Assembly (NCBI GenBank): GCA_964596015.1
Contig: CAZQSB010000009.1
Coordinates: 1-64,000, forward strand
From: WJMD01 sp964596015
GTDB taxonomy: Bacteria; Joyebacterota; Joyebacteria; Joyebacterales; Joyebacteraceae
Direction: 5' to 3'
DNA: 64,000 nucleotides
Positions 23,303 to 30,842 of the stretch are shown here, in pieces. A program made the translations under genes and the position numbers. Numbering within the stretch: position 1 is the first letter of the stretch; each line of letters opens with the position of its first letter. Below the pieces are notes generated by a model. It worked only from the letters and a program-made list of their open reading frames with translations. It was not told where the DNA came from and did no database searches.

Positions 23303-24601
23303 TCAGGGCTCAGCGAGCTTGTCCGTGGGGTCGCCGTAGAGCACGTAGTTCGCGGAGGAGAGCGCATGGTCCGGCAGCACCGCTTCTCTGGCGGAGGTGA
23401 CGGCGGCGGCCAGGGTGAGCCCCCTCGCCAGTCCGTCGTAGAAGGCCCTCGCGAAGATCTCTGCTCCCCCGTCGTCGACATCCCAGAGCGTTCCGATGTA
23501 GGCTCCGGCGCCCCAGGAGAGGATGAGCCGAGCCGTCTCGTCCACATCGTGGCTGGACGAGTCCCCGGCGGTCCCACAGGCGTTCGCGAAAACGAGCCAC
23601 GGCGGCGGCGTCGACGTGAACCGGCTCATGGGAGCGCGTTCACCACCCGGCAGGACCCACGCTCTTCCCTCGCCCGTCTCCACCGCGTGACCGGCGAAGT
23701 GCAGGATGTCGAAAGGACCGTAGAGAAGCGTGATGAGCTCGTCCGCCGTCCGCGGCGACTTGCGCGTGACCCGCATGACGTCCGGCCGCCGGGCCGCCGT
23801 CTCGAGGATGGTCGTCGCCTCACGTTCCGCGAACGGCAGGCCACCCGCGCCGTCGTCCCCGCCCCCGGAGACGAGAAGGACGCGGAGCGGACGGGCCGGC
23901 GGCGCGGCGGGCCGTGTTCTGGCTCCCGCGCCTCGGAGCTGTCGTGAGAGATGGAACAGGCGCCAGAGCGGGAACCCGTCGGGCCGCGGGACGAGATGCT
24001 CCCACGGGAGCCCGGCGAGTTCGCCCTGGATGCGAAGCTGCAGATGATCGCCCGAGAGGTCGGCGATGCGCCCCGCGGCGCCCCCGGTACCTCCGAGGAC
24101 CCGCTCGGCGAGCGCCCGGCCGAGGGCGCGGAGCTCCGCCGCAGTGTCGCCGCGCGGCGCGGTCGTTCTTCCCTCTCCGAACGCTGCGGCCCGGGCGGCG
24201 AGCCCGGCGAACCGCTCTCTGATCTCCCGTTCGGCCGCGGGGTCACGCGGCACGACGATGTCAGCGGCAGCCGCGTGCCGCCCCTCGGCGACGACGACCG
24301 TCAGGCTGCCTTCTGGTTCGGCCCTCAGGTGCACATCGGGCGCGAGGTGGGGAGGTCGAGCGGTCCCCCGCTCTCTCGAGACGAAGAGCCAGAGTGAGAC
24401 GGCGGCCGCCAGCAGCAGCACGGCGGCCAGCCACAGCGGCGAGCGGAACGCATCGAGAACGGCTGCCGCGCCGCGGTAGATGCCGCCGTAGGTGGCAGCC
24501 CGGAGGGCGAACCACAACGCGACGGCCGCGGCCAGAGCCGAGAGCGCCGAGATCGCGCATCCTCTTCCTGTCGTGCCCCGGTCGCGTCTCGGGGTCGTCA
24601 A
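23303..24601 (-). CDS. membrane-anchored CHAT-domain peptidase
   Basis: A 432-residue protein. Two hydrophobic helices (about 15-35 and 55-73) anchor it. After a linker of about 150 residues, a caspase-HetF-like CHAT domain occupies about 235-430. The catalytic dyad is visible: His305 in DILHFAGHA and Cys342 in VFANACGT. GTLWDVDD and YGDP are further family features. CHAT proteases cleave specific proteins on a trigger, as in the Craspase TPR-CHAT and some defence systems. The start is TTG at 24601, eight bases after GGAGG, overlapping none of its neighbours but only four bases past the ATPase gene. No partner substrate is obvious except the adjacent sigma/anti-sigma pair. Confidence 0.88.
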   Translation of the reverse strand: MTTPRRDRGTTGRGCAISALSALAAAVALWFALRAATYGGIYRGAAAVLDAFRSPLWLAAVLLLAAAVSLWLFVSRERGTARPPHLAPDVHLRAEPEGSLTVVVAEGRHAAAADIVVPRDPAAEREIRERFAGLAARAAAFGEGRTTAPRGDTAAELRALGRALAERVLGGTGGAAGRIADLSGDHLQLRIQGELAGLPWEHLVPRPDGFPLWRLFHLSRQLRGAGARTRPAAPPARPLRVLLVSGGGDDGAGGLPFAEREATTILETAARRPDVMRVTRKSPRTADELITLLYGPFDILHFAGHAVETGEGRAWVLPGGERAPMSRFTSTPPPWLVFANACGTAGDSSSHDVDETARLILSWGAGAYIGTLWDVDDGGAEIFARAFYDGLARGLTLAAAVTSAREAVLPDHALSSANYVLYGDPTDKLAEP

Positions 24602-24605
24602 CGTC

Positions 24606-26723
24606 CTAGCCTCCTGGTCCAGACGCCGCTCCCTCGTCTCCCGGCGGCGGGAAGGCGTGAGCAGGCTCGCCCGCTTCAGGATGCCGCTCGCTCGAGAGGA
24701 AGATCACCTGGCGGTCCGCTGCGAGCGTTCTCAGCAGCTCGTATCCGGCGCGCCGCCTCGCGGGGTCGAACCCCGCGAAGGCGTCGTCCAGCACCAGGGG
24801 GGTCGAGCCCTCCGGCGCAAGAAGGTCGAGGAGAGCGCATCGCGCCGCGAGATAGAGCTGGTCCCGGGTCGCCGAGCTCAGGATGTCGGTCTCGACGGTC
24901 TCGGGCCTCCCCTCGCCCCGTTCGGGGTTCACGACGCTGAAGGCGAGGTCCGGCTCCGCGATGATCTCCTCGTACCGGCCGAGCGTCAGGCGGCTCATGA
25001 TCCGCGCGACCGACGGACCCAGTACTCCGGCGGCCCGCTCCTTCGTTGCCGCGAGAGCTTCAGCGATGCCGTCCCGAACGGATCTGAGCACTCTGAGCCG
25101 TCGTTCGTAGCGCTCGCTGTCATCGGTGGCCGTCTCGAGCCTCGCCTGAAGCTCAGGGAGTTCCTCGCCGGCGCGCGCGCGCGCCAGCCTTCCCTCGCCT
25201 CGCGCAACGCGCTCCGCCAGCTCCTGTTCGCGGGCGCGCGCCTCGTCGCGCTCGGCCCGCAGGCGCGCCAGAGCGGTATCGTCCAGGACCGGGGCGCTGC
25301 TGTCGACGCCGCGGTCGAGCTCGCGCGCTCTTCTGGCAAGGCCGGTGGCTTCGTTCTCGAGGCTCGCCAGAAGCCCCTCCTCATCGCCGTGGGTGAGGTC
25401 ATCGAGAAGCCTGCTGTTGACGTCGATCCTGAGCCTGAGCTGGTCCTGGTGCGCCACGAGTTCCTCGAACTCGACGTAGCCGGCCACACCGAGGTCCCGG
25501 AGGCCGTGCTCGAGCGCCTCCTGGCGCTCCTTGAGTTCCTCGTCGGCTTCGGCGAGGGCATGGGCCTTCTCGGCGAGCCGCGACGCCCGCCTCAGGCCGA
25601 GAACGGCCGCGAGAACCGCGACGGCGCCCAGGCCGCTCCACACGGGCCAGCCCTCGACCCTGAGGATCGCGCCCACAACAAGGGCGGCGGCCACGGCCGC
25701 GGCGAGCCAGCCCACGATCCTCGCTGAGCGTGCGCGCGCCGCCGTTCCGCGCGGAGCGCCCTCGCGCACGCGCGCCAGATGCTCCTCGGCCGCGACGACC
25801 GCGGCCCGGAGGTCCTCGACCTTGCGCTCCTTGAGAGGCGAGCCCCGCTTCAGCGCCGCCCAGGCGTCGTCGTGTTCCTGTCTCAGTCTTCGTATCTCGC
25901 GGATGCGTCCCTCGACTTCCTCGAGACGCGCTCGGACCCGGTCGAGCTCCGCAGTGGCCTCTCTGCGCTCGAGCTCCGACCTGTAGATCCGTTCGGTGCG
26001 TTCGAGTCGGGCGCGAGTCTCCTCGAGGTCGGCGCGGTCGCGCGTCAGCTCGTCCAGCGCCTCAAGGTAGTCCTGCCACTCGGAGCGGGCCTCCTCAAGA
26101 CCGCTGGAGAGCTCCCGCCGGGCGTCGAGCGCCGCCTTGAGGGGACCGGGATGCTTCGAGGGACGGTCGATCCCCTTCCGGATCCGTGAGATCTCCCGGT
26201 CGACGCTCTCGATGACTCCGGCGGCGTCTGTTGCGCCGCCCGCGCTCGTCAGCCGAGCTTCGATCATCGGAAGGAGCCCCTTCCGGCGGGCCGGCAAGGT
26301 CACCTGGTCGAGCTCGCTCTGTCGAACCGCGGCCACCGATTCGAAGACCTCGCGCGTCTCGAACCCGACGACGCGCGCCACGCGCCGGTCGATCTCCTTC
26401 CGGTCGCCGACGGCGACCGAGCCGTCAGGCGACGAGAGACGGCTCTCGCCGTTTCCGAAGTCCTTCTCGAGGATCCAGACGTCGCCGTCGTGGCTGAACT
26501 CAAGGCGGAGCCGCATGGTCCCGGGCGATCCCCAGCGCTCGAGACGGGCCGTCTTCCGCGCGGTCGTCCCCGGGTCCGTGTAGAGAATGGTCGCCAGGGC
26601 TTCCACGAAGGTGCTCTTGCCCGACTCGTTCGGGCCGACCAGAACGTTCAGCCCGGGGCCCAGCTCGACCGAGTGCTGACGGAAGCGTCCGAAGTTGGTC
26701 ATGTCCAGACGTATCAGCTCCAT
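24606..26723 (-). CDS. SMC-like ATPase of the YhaN/SbcC type with central membrane hairpin
   Basis: A 705-residue ABC-type ATPase. Walker A GPNESGKST is at 30-38. Long coiled coils (about 190-320 and 385-590) flank two hydrophobic segments at about 334-383. The C-terminus has the signature region SSATRDQLYLAARCAL and Walker B PLVLDDAFAGFD. This is the layout of Bacillus YhaN rather than classical SbcC/Rad50: it is shorter, has no CxxC zinc hook, and the coil is capped by a membrane hairpin. It is two bases downstream of its phosphoesterase partner, so the pair should form a Rad50/Mre11-like complex that acts on DNA ends, here tethered to the membrane. Confidence 0.85.
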   Translation of the reverse strand: MELIRLDMTNFGRFRQHSVELGPGLNVLVGPNESGKSTFVEALATILYTDPGTTARKTARLERWGSPGTMRLRLEFSHDGDVWILEKDFGNGESRLSSPDGSVAVGDRKEIDRRVARVVGFETREVFESVAAVRQSELDQVTLPARRKGLLPMIEARLTSAGGATDAAGVIESVDREISRIRKGIDRPSKHPGPLKAALDARRELSSGLEEARSEWQDYLEALDELTRDRADLEETRARLERTERIYRSELERREATAELDRVRARLEEVEGRIREIRRLRQEHDDAWAALKRGSPLKERKVEDLRAAVVAAEEHLARVREGAPRGTAARARSARIVGWLAAAVAAALVVGAILRVEGWPVWSGLGAVAVLAAVLGLRRASRLAEKAHALAEADEELKERQEALEHGLRDLGVAGYVEFEELVAHQDQLRLRIDVNSRLLDDLTHGDEEGLLASLENEATGLARRARELDRGVDSSAPVLDDTALARLRAERDEARAREQELAERVARGEGRLARARAGEELPELQARLETATDDSERYERRLRVLRSVRDGIAEALAATKERAAGVLGPSVARIMSRLTLGRYEEIIAEPDLAFSVVNPERGEGRPETVETDILSSATRDQLYLAARCALLDLLAPEGSTPLVLDDAFAGFDPARRRAGYELLRTLAADRQVIFLSSERHPEAGEPAHAFPPPGDEGAASGPGG

Positions 26724-26725
26724 GG

Positions 26726-27844
26726 CTAGAGCCCCTTCCCCTGGAGGAGCGACACGCCGAGCTGCAGCGCGTCCTCGAGCTCCTCGCGCTTCGACGGATC
26801 GTTCGTCGACTCGATCCGCGAGCGCATGAGGCGGGCGAAGCGCCCGACGACCATCTCGGAGGGAAGCCTCGCGAGCGATTCCTCGTCGAGGCGGACGTGG
26901 AACGACCGCTCCGGAGCCGCCACGTGGAAGTAGCTGTCGGAGAGAAGCTCGACGAGGTCTGAATCATCGAATCCGGCGTCGGCCTCGACGAGTCCGGTGA
27001 GCGTCAGGATGAGAATGACATCGTCCGAAGGCGGGGCCAGGCCCCTGACGCGCGCGGCCAGCTCCGAGACGCTGCCGCCGTCCACTTCGAACTCCGCCCG
27101 GACCACACGTCGGCGCGCCGTCTGGACGCGCTCGACGGACACCTCGTGTTCGGCGAACCGGACGAGGGCGACGCCGCCCGCTCCCTCCTGATCGGGAGCG
27201 ACCACCTCGGGGGAACCCGCGTAGACGGCGTTCTCCGCGACCTGCTGCCACGAGTGCCAGTGGCCCAGCGCCACGTAGGACCAGCCCGACGACAGTTCGG
27301 CCGGAGAGACGGGATGGTCCGACGACGCTCCCGGCACGATCTCGACCGAGCCGTGCGCGACGGCGACATTGATGGGGATCCCCTGGCTCGGCTTGAGCTC
27401 GCCGAGTGGTCGCGTGGTCGAGGCGTTCGTCCTGAGTCCGCGTCCGTGGACGGCGAGGCCGCGGTGGGTCAGCTCGACCGAGGTCTTCTCGTCCAGACCG
27501 AGCACCACCAGTCCGTCGACCTTCGCGAACTCCTGCCGGTAGCTCTCGTACACCGTTCCCGGGCCGAGATGGTCGTGCGACCCGGGAAGGACGACCGCCG
27601 CGCCTCCGGCTCCCGTGAACCGCGTGAGCTCGGAGATGGCGAAGCGGACGTCGGACGCCGGGGGACTCGTTGAGTCGAAAAGGTCGCCCGCGACGATGAG
27701 GCAGTCGGCGCGCCGCTCGAGCGCGAGGTCGACGACACGCGTGAACGTCGCCCTGAGTTCGCGGCGCTGCTCGCCGGCGGCCTCGCCGAGCCAACCGAGG
27801 GGCGCCCCCAGGTGCACGTCGCCTGTGTGGACGATGAGCGCCAA
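26726..27844 (-). CDS. SbcD/YhaO-like metallophosphoesterase (Mre11-type nuclease subunit)
   Basis: A 372-residue protein with the calcineurin-like motifs in order: D9-x-H11 (GDVHLG), G-D54-LFD, G-S89-H90-D91, H164 in AVAHGS, and GHWH at 194-197. The C-terminal region would be the capping and ATPase-binding part. The third motif is normally GNHD, so Ser89 replaces a metal-binding Asn. It is otherwise complete and most like YhaO, the partner of YhaN. The start is TTG at 27844 with GGAGGGAG upstream. First gene of the five-gene operon; its promoter is at 27901-27929. Confidence 0.87.
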   Translation of the reverse strand: MALIVHTGDVHLGAPLGWLGEAAGEQRRELRATFTRVVDLALERRADCLIVAGDLFDSTSPPASDVRFAISELTRFTGAGGAAVVLPGSHDHLGPGTVYESYRQEFAKVDGLVVLGLDEKTSVELTHRGLAVHGRGLRTNASTTRPLGELKPSQGIPINVAVAHGSVEIVPGASSDHPVSPAELSSGWSYVALGHWHSWQQVAENAVYAGSPEVVAPDQEGAGGVALVRFAEHEVSVERVQTARRRVVRAEFEVDGGSVSELAARVRGLAPPSDDVILILTLTGLVEADAGFDDSDLVELLSDSYFHVAAPERSFHVRLDEESLARLPSEMVVGRFARLMRSRIESTNDPSKREELEDALQLGVSLLQGKGL

Positions 27845-27900
27845 AGCTCCCTCCTTGCATTCCGGAAGCGCGCTTGCGCGCTCCCACCTGCGGCGCCCCC

Positions 27901-27929
27901 ATGCTACGGGCGCCGACGACCCGGGTCAA
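27901..27929 (-). promoter_or_regulatory. sigma-70 promoter of the nuclease-ATPase-CHAT-sigma operon
   Basis: TTGACC at 27929-27924, a 17-base spacer and TAGCAT at 27906-27901. It gives basal transcription by the housekeeping sigma factor about 50 bases before the phosphoesterase gene. Confidence 0.72.
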
Positions 27930-27960
27930 GCCGCCGAAAGCCGGCGGGGCACAAAGGAAA

Positions 27961-27989
27961 GGAGCGCGGGCACCGGGCCCGCGCTCCTT
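27961..27989 (-). terminator. intrinsic-type terminator of the acidic lipoprotein gene
   Basis: GGAGCGCGGGC and GCCCGCGCTCC form an 11-bp stem with a short loop 43 bases after the lipoprotein stop, followed on the minus strand by TTTCCTTT. It also lies just upstream of the next promoter and insulates the two units. Confidence 0.7.
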
Positions 27990-28031
27990 CGGGTCTGGCT
28001 ATGCTTGGCCCTCGACCGGACGCGCGTCCCC

Positions 28032-29255
28032 CTAGCGCCGCTCATCCATCCAGTCGAAGATCTCCTGCCAGTCGCTGTTCGTCATGTTCGGCGTGACGCC
28101 GTCGAACTCCGGGTGCGGGAACACGACCGGTTCAGTCACGACCATCGTCGTGTCACCTTCCCAGGTGTGGTTCGGGAAGTAGTCCCTCAGGTCGTCGATC
28201 GGGTCGGTGAAGAACTCCTCAACGTCGAAGTAGACGTCGACGTCCGGCGCCGATGGGTCGTACGGGTTCTCGACCGACGGGTTGTAGGTCACGCCGTCGA
28301 CCAGCCAGTCCTGCATCTCACCGGCGTAGAAGCGGATCGAGTCGACCGCGCCCGGGCCGAGCAGGTCGTCCAGCGGGAACATGCCGAGCGTTTCGGTGAT
28401 GAGGTCGTTCGTCTGGTCGTCGGTCTCGCTCTCGAGCTCGTCGCAGGCGTCGATGAGATGCTCCGACATGTCCACCATCTCGTCGTACGCGTTCTCCATG
28501 TGGTCGTCGTTCCGAAGCGTCAGGAAGTCCTCGTCCTCCTCGATGAGGTGGTACGGGGTCTCGCCCTGTTCGACGTCCATGTTGTACGACACGACGAGGT
28601 CGACGACGCTCTGGAGCCCGTCGAGCGGCGCGTGGATGAAGTAGGCGTCGGTCGCGTCGATCTCGATCTGGACGGTCTCGCGACGCTCCGGGATCTCGAT
28701 CTGGATCGTGAAGGAGCAGTCCTGGGTCTCGAACGCGGTCAGACGGCTGTCGGCGTACGCCAGCGCCGGGATGACCTCCGACTCGATGAACTCCTGGATC
28801 TCGGAGAAGAGGATCGGGTCGTCCTGTCTGATGCGGTCGATCCTGTCGGCCACGGCGAAGACGTTGGGCTTATCGAGCATCCACTTGAGCGGCGCCTCGC
28901 GCGTCGCCCACTCCTCCTCCCACGCCTCGTCCATGATGTCGCCGAGATCCTCGTCGGTCGCGACCATGAGAAGTCGGACGAAGGCCGAGAAGAAGAGCGC
29001 GCCGCAGTGGTCCGGGTCGGCATCGAGCGCGTCCTCGAACTTCCCGAGAGCGTCGGATGTGTCCACCTGCCACTCCCAGGGCGCCTGCTCGGTGTCGACG
29101 CTCTCCATCTCATCCATCAGCGTATCCATGCCCTCCGCGAAGTCGGCTTCCGCCTCGGCCTCGTCCGCTTCCTCGAAGAGCTCACTGCAGCCAGCGAGCG
29201 TGAGGGCGAGCAGAGCGACGAAGAGCCCGCACGCCAGCATTTTCACGAGCTTCAT
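28032..29255 (-). CDS. acidic lipoprotein of unknown family
   Basis: A 407-residue protein that I do not recognise. The N-terminus M-K-L-V-K-M-L followed by a hydrophobic run ends in the lipobox LTLAGC, so it is exported and lipidated at Cys23. The mature part is very acidic (many Asp/Glu, e.g. EEADEAEAEADFAEG) and mainly helical at first, with an aromatic-rich end. The segment at about 60-75 reads like a TPR or helical-repeat opening (A-L-G-K-F-E-D-A-L-D-A-D-P-D-H). It is monocistronic, with a good Shine-Dalgarno (GGAGGAAG), two promoter types upstream and a terminator downstream. It has no recognisable catalytic motif; a structural or binding role in the envelope is a guess. Confidence 0.75.
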   Translation of the reverse strand: MKLVKMLACGLFVALLALTLAGCSELFEEADEAEAEADFAEGMDTLMDEMESVDTEQAPWEWQVDTSDALGKFEDALDADPDHCGALFFSAFVRLLMVATDEDLGDIMDEAWEEEWATREAPLKWMLDKPNVFAVADRIDRIRQDDPILFSEIQEFIESEVIPALAYADSRLTAFETQDCSFTIQIEIPERRETVQIEIDATDAYFIHAPLDGLQSVVDLVVSYNMDVEQGETPYHLIEEDEDFLTLRNDDHMENAYDEMVDMSEHLIDACDELESETDDQTNDLITETLGMFPLDDLLGPGAVDSIRFYAGEMQDWLVDGVTYNPSVENPYDPSAPDVDVYFDVEEFFTDPIDDLRDYFPNHTWEGDTTMVVTEPVVFPHPEFDGVTPNMTNSDWQEIFDWMDERR

Positions 29256-29307
29256 TGCTTCCTCCTTCTCATGTTAACCGTTTTCCCCCCATGGCAGTAC
29301 GGAGCCG

Positions 29308-29336
29308 AGGATAGTGGGGGGCGGAATCGCTGTCAA
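29308..29336 (-). promoter_or_regulatory. sigma-70 promoter of acidic lipoprotein gene
   Basis: TTGACA at 29336-29331 (perfect -35), a 17-base spacer and TATCCT at 29313-29308 on the minus strand, about 52 bases before the ATG. Confidence 0.8.
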
Positions 29337-29384
29337 TGCACAAGATGGGCAGACTTCACCTGCTCCACATGGATGGAATGGAAA

Positions 29385-29400
29385 AGCAAGTCGCGTGCCT
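29385..29400 (-). promoter_or_regulatory. sigma-54-like promoter of acidic lipoprotein gene
   Basis: The minus strand reads AGGCACGCGACTTGCT, matching TGGCACGNNNNTTGCW at every fixed base except the first. GG and GC are ten bases apart. It lies about 50 bases upstream of the sigma-70 -35 box. Confidence 0.55.
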
Positions 29401-29458
29401 GTGACCTGCAAAGGAGCCCACTCTTCGGGACTTTCGCCAGACGCGGGGCTGAAACGAG

Positions 29459-29490
29459 CGCGCCGCTTCTCTGAGTCGAGAAGCGGCGCG
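29459..29490 (-). terminator. hairpin terminator after the tRNA cluster
   Basis: A perfect 13-bp stem, CGCGCCGCTTCTC with GAGAAGCGGCGCG, starts three bases after the 3' end of tRNA-Arg and is the likely end of the three-tRNA transcript. Confidence 0.75.
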
Positions 29491-29492
29491 AG

Positions 29493-29569
<77 letters not shown>

Positions 29570-29579
29570 GTTTCTGTTC

Positions 29580-29669
<90 letters not shown>

Positions 29670-29698
29670 GTAAGGGAGCGGAGACGATCGCGTCGCAC

Positions 29699-29787
29699 TG
29701 GCGGAGGGCGAGGGACTCGAACCCCCAAGGGCCGAAAGGCCCGGCGGTTTTCAAGACCGCTGCCTTACCAGTTAGGTCTAGCCCTCC
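29699..29787 (-). tRNA. tRNA-Ser (anticodon TGA)
   Basis: 89 nt with encoded CCA, acceptor GGAGGGC/GCCCTCC, anticodon arm GCGGT-CTTGAAA-ACCGC (TGA, reads UCA and relatives) and variable arm GGGCCTTTCGGCCC. Confidence 0.95.
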
Positions 29788-29797
29788 TGCCGGAAGC

Positions 29798-29826
29798 AGT
29801 ATAGCAACCCCCTAAACCCCTGTCAA
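29798..29826 (-). promoter_or_regulatory. consensus sigma-70 promoter of the tRNA-Ser/Ser/Arg cluster
   Basis: TTGACA at 29826-29821, a 17-base spacer and TATACT at 29803-29798, one base off consensus in total, 11 bases before tRNA-Ser(TGA). Confidence 0.85.
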
Positions 29827-29903
29827 ACCGCAAGAAGCGGGGTCGCCTGCACGGCGGGAAACGACCGGCTCGACGACGCCGGCGCGACCTGACCGGATGT
29901 TCG

Positions 29904-30842
29904 CTACTGCCACGAGCTGTCGGTGCCGGCCCGCCACCTGGGCGGCTCACTGTCGTCTCCTGAGAGCGCATGCATCCGTCGCCTGGCGCTTCTGATCTTC
30001 AGCACCGCCGCCACGATGACGAGCAGAGCGACACCGACGAAGAGCAGAGTGCCCGAGCGGAGAAGCAGCGGAAGGCTGTACGAGCGCCCCATCGCTGAGA
30101 TGACATCGCTCTGGAACTCGGCCCGGGACATGCCGGTCAGCTGTCTGATGCCTTCATCGAAGCTCCCCGCCGCGGCGATGGCGCGCACGACGCCCGGCGC
30201 CGTCCCGATCCCGCTCTCCTCGGCCAGATGGTTCACGGCGAAGAAGCTCTGAACGTAGGCGGCGCCCGCGTCGCTCGAGTCGTAGGGAAACGACGACACA
30301 AGATCGTCGAGAGGGATGGCGCCCCCTCCACCGACACGGGCGACCATGGCATCGAGATCTCCCAGGCGCCACTCCCCCGCCGACATCATGGCTACGCCTT
30401 CGTGGAACCAGCGCGGCGCGTGAATGCCTCCCAGGCCTCTGTGGGTGGCTACGTGCGCCAGTTCGTGCACGACGATCTGCCCGAGCGCCAGAGGGTATTC
30501 GATGATCCGCGGGCTTCTCAGGACGATGAGCGATCTCGACGAGTACGCGACGCCGACGCCCCACTCCGGCACGGCGCCGCCGGTGAGGTCGGCGAACGTC
30601 ACCTCGTCCGGGGCGATCACGATGCGGACGGGGTCGGGCTCGTCCACTCCCATCTCACGATGGAGGCGGAGCGCGGCCTCGGACGCGATCTCGAGGACGC
30701 GTTCCGCGGCGAGCGCGTCCTGCTCATCGTACTCGACCGTGACCAGGCCACGAGAACCCGTCTCCCACGCAGGCGCGGAGCACGGGAGACCGACCGCGAT
30801 CGCGAACACTGCGAGAGCGAGAAGCGTCGACGTCCCTCTCAA
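29904..30842 (-). CDS. exported, C-terminally anchored gluzincin peptidase (peptidase MA-like)
   Basis: A 312-residue protein with an N-terminal signal (hydrophobic 6-20, cleavage after S-A-P-A at 25) and a C-terminal membrane helix at about 262-285. The catalytic motif HELAH at 126-130 with the third ligand Glu148 in WFHEGVA is the gluzincin pattern of the peptidase MA-like families found in secreted bacterial metallopeptidases. The catalytic part should face the periplasm. The TTG start overlaps the cysteine-desulfurase stop. Its substrate is unknown. Confidence 0.8.
   Translation of the reverse strand: MRGTSTLLALAVFAIAVGLPCSAPAWETGSRGLVTVEYDEQDALAAERVLEIASEAALRLHREMGVDEPDPVRIVIAPDEVTFADLTGGAVPEWGVGVAYSSRSLIVLRSPRIIEYPLALGQIVVHELAHVATHRGLGGIHAPRWFHEGVAMMSAGEWRLGDLDAMVARVGGGGAIPLDDLVSSFPYDSSDAGAAYVQSFFAVNHLAEESGIGTAPGVVRAIAAAGSFDEGIRQLTGMSRAEFQSDVISAMGRSYSLPLLLRSGTLLFVGVALLVIVAAVLKIRSARRRMHALSGDDSEPPRWRAGTDSSWQ

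Noticed and set aside
22593..27844. Mobile element or prophage carrying the CHAT operon
   Set aside because: No integrase, transposase, terminal repeats or tRNA-end duplication; base composition looks like the neighbours.
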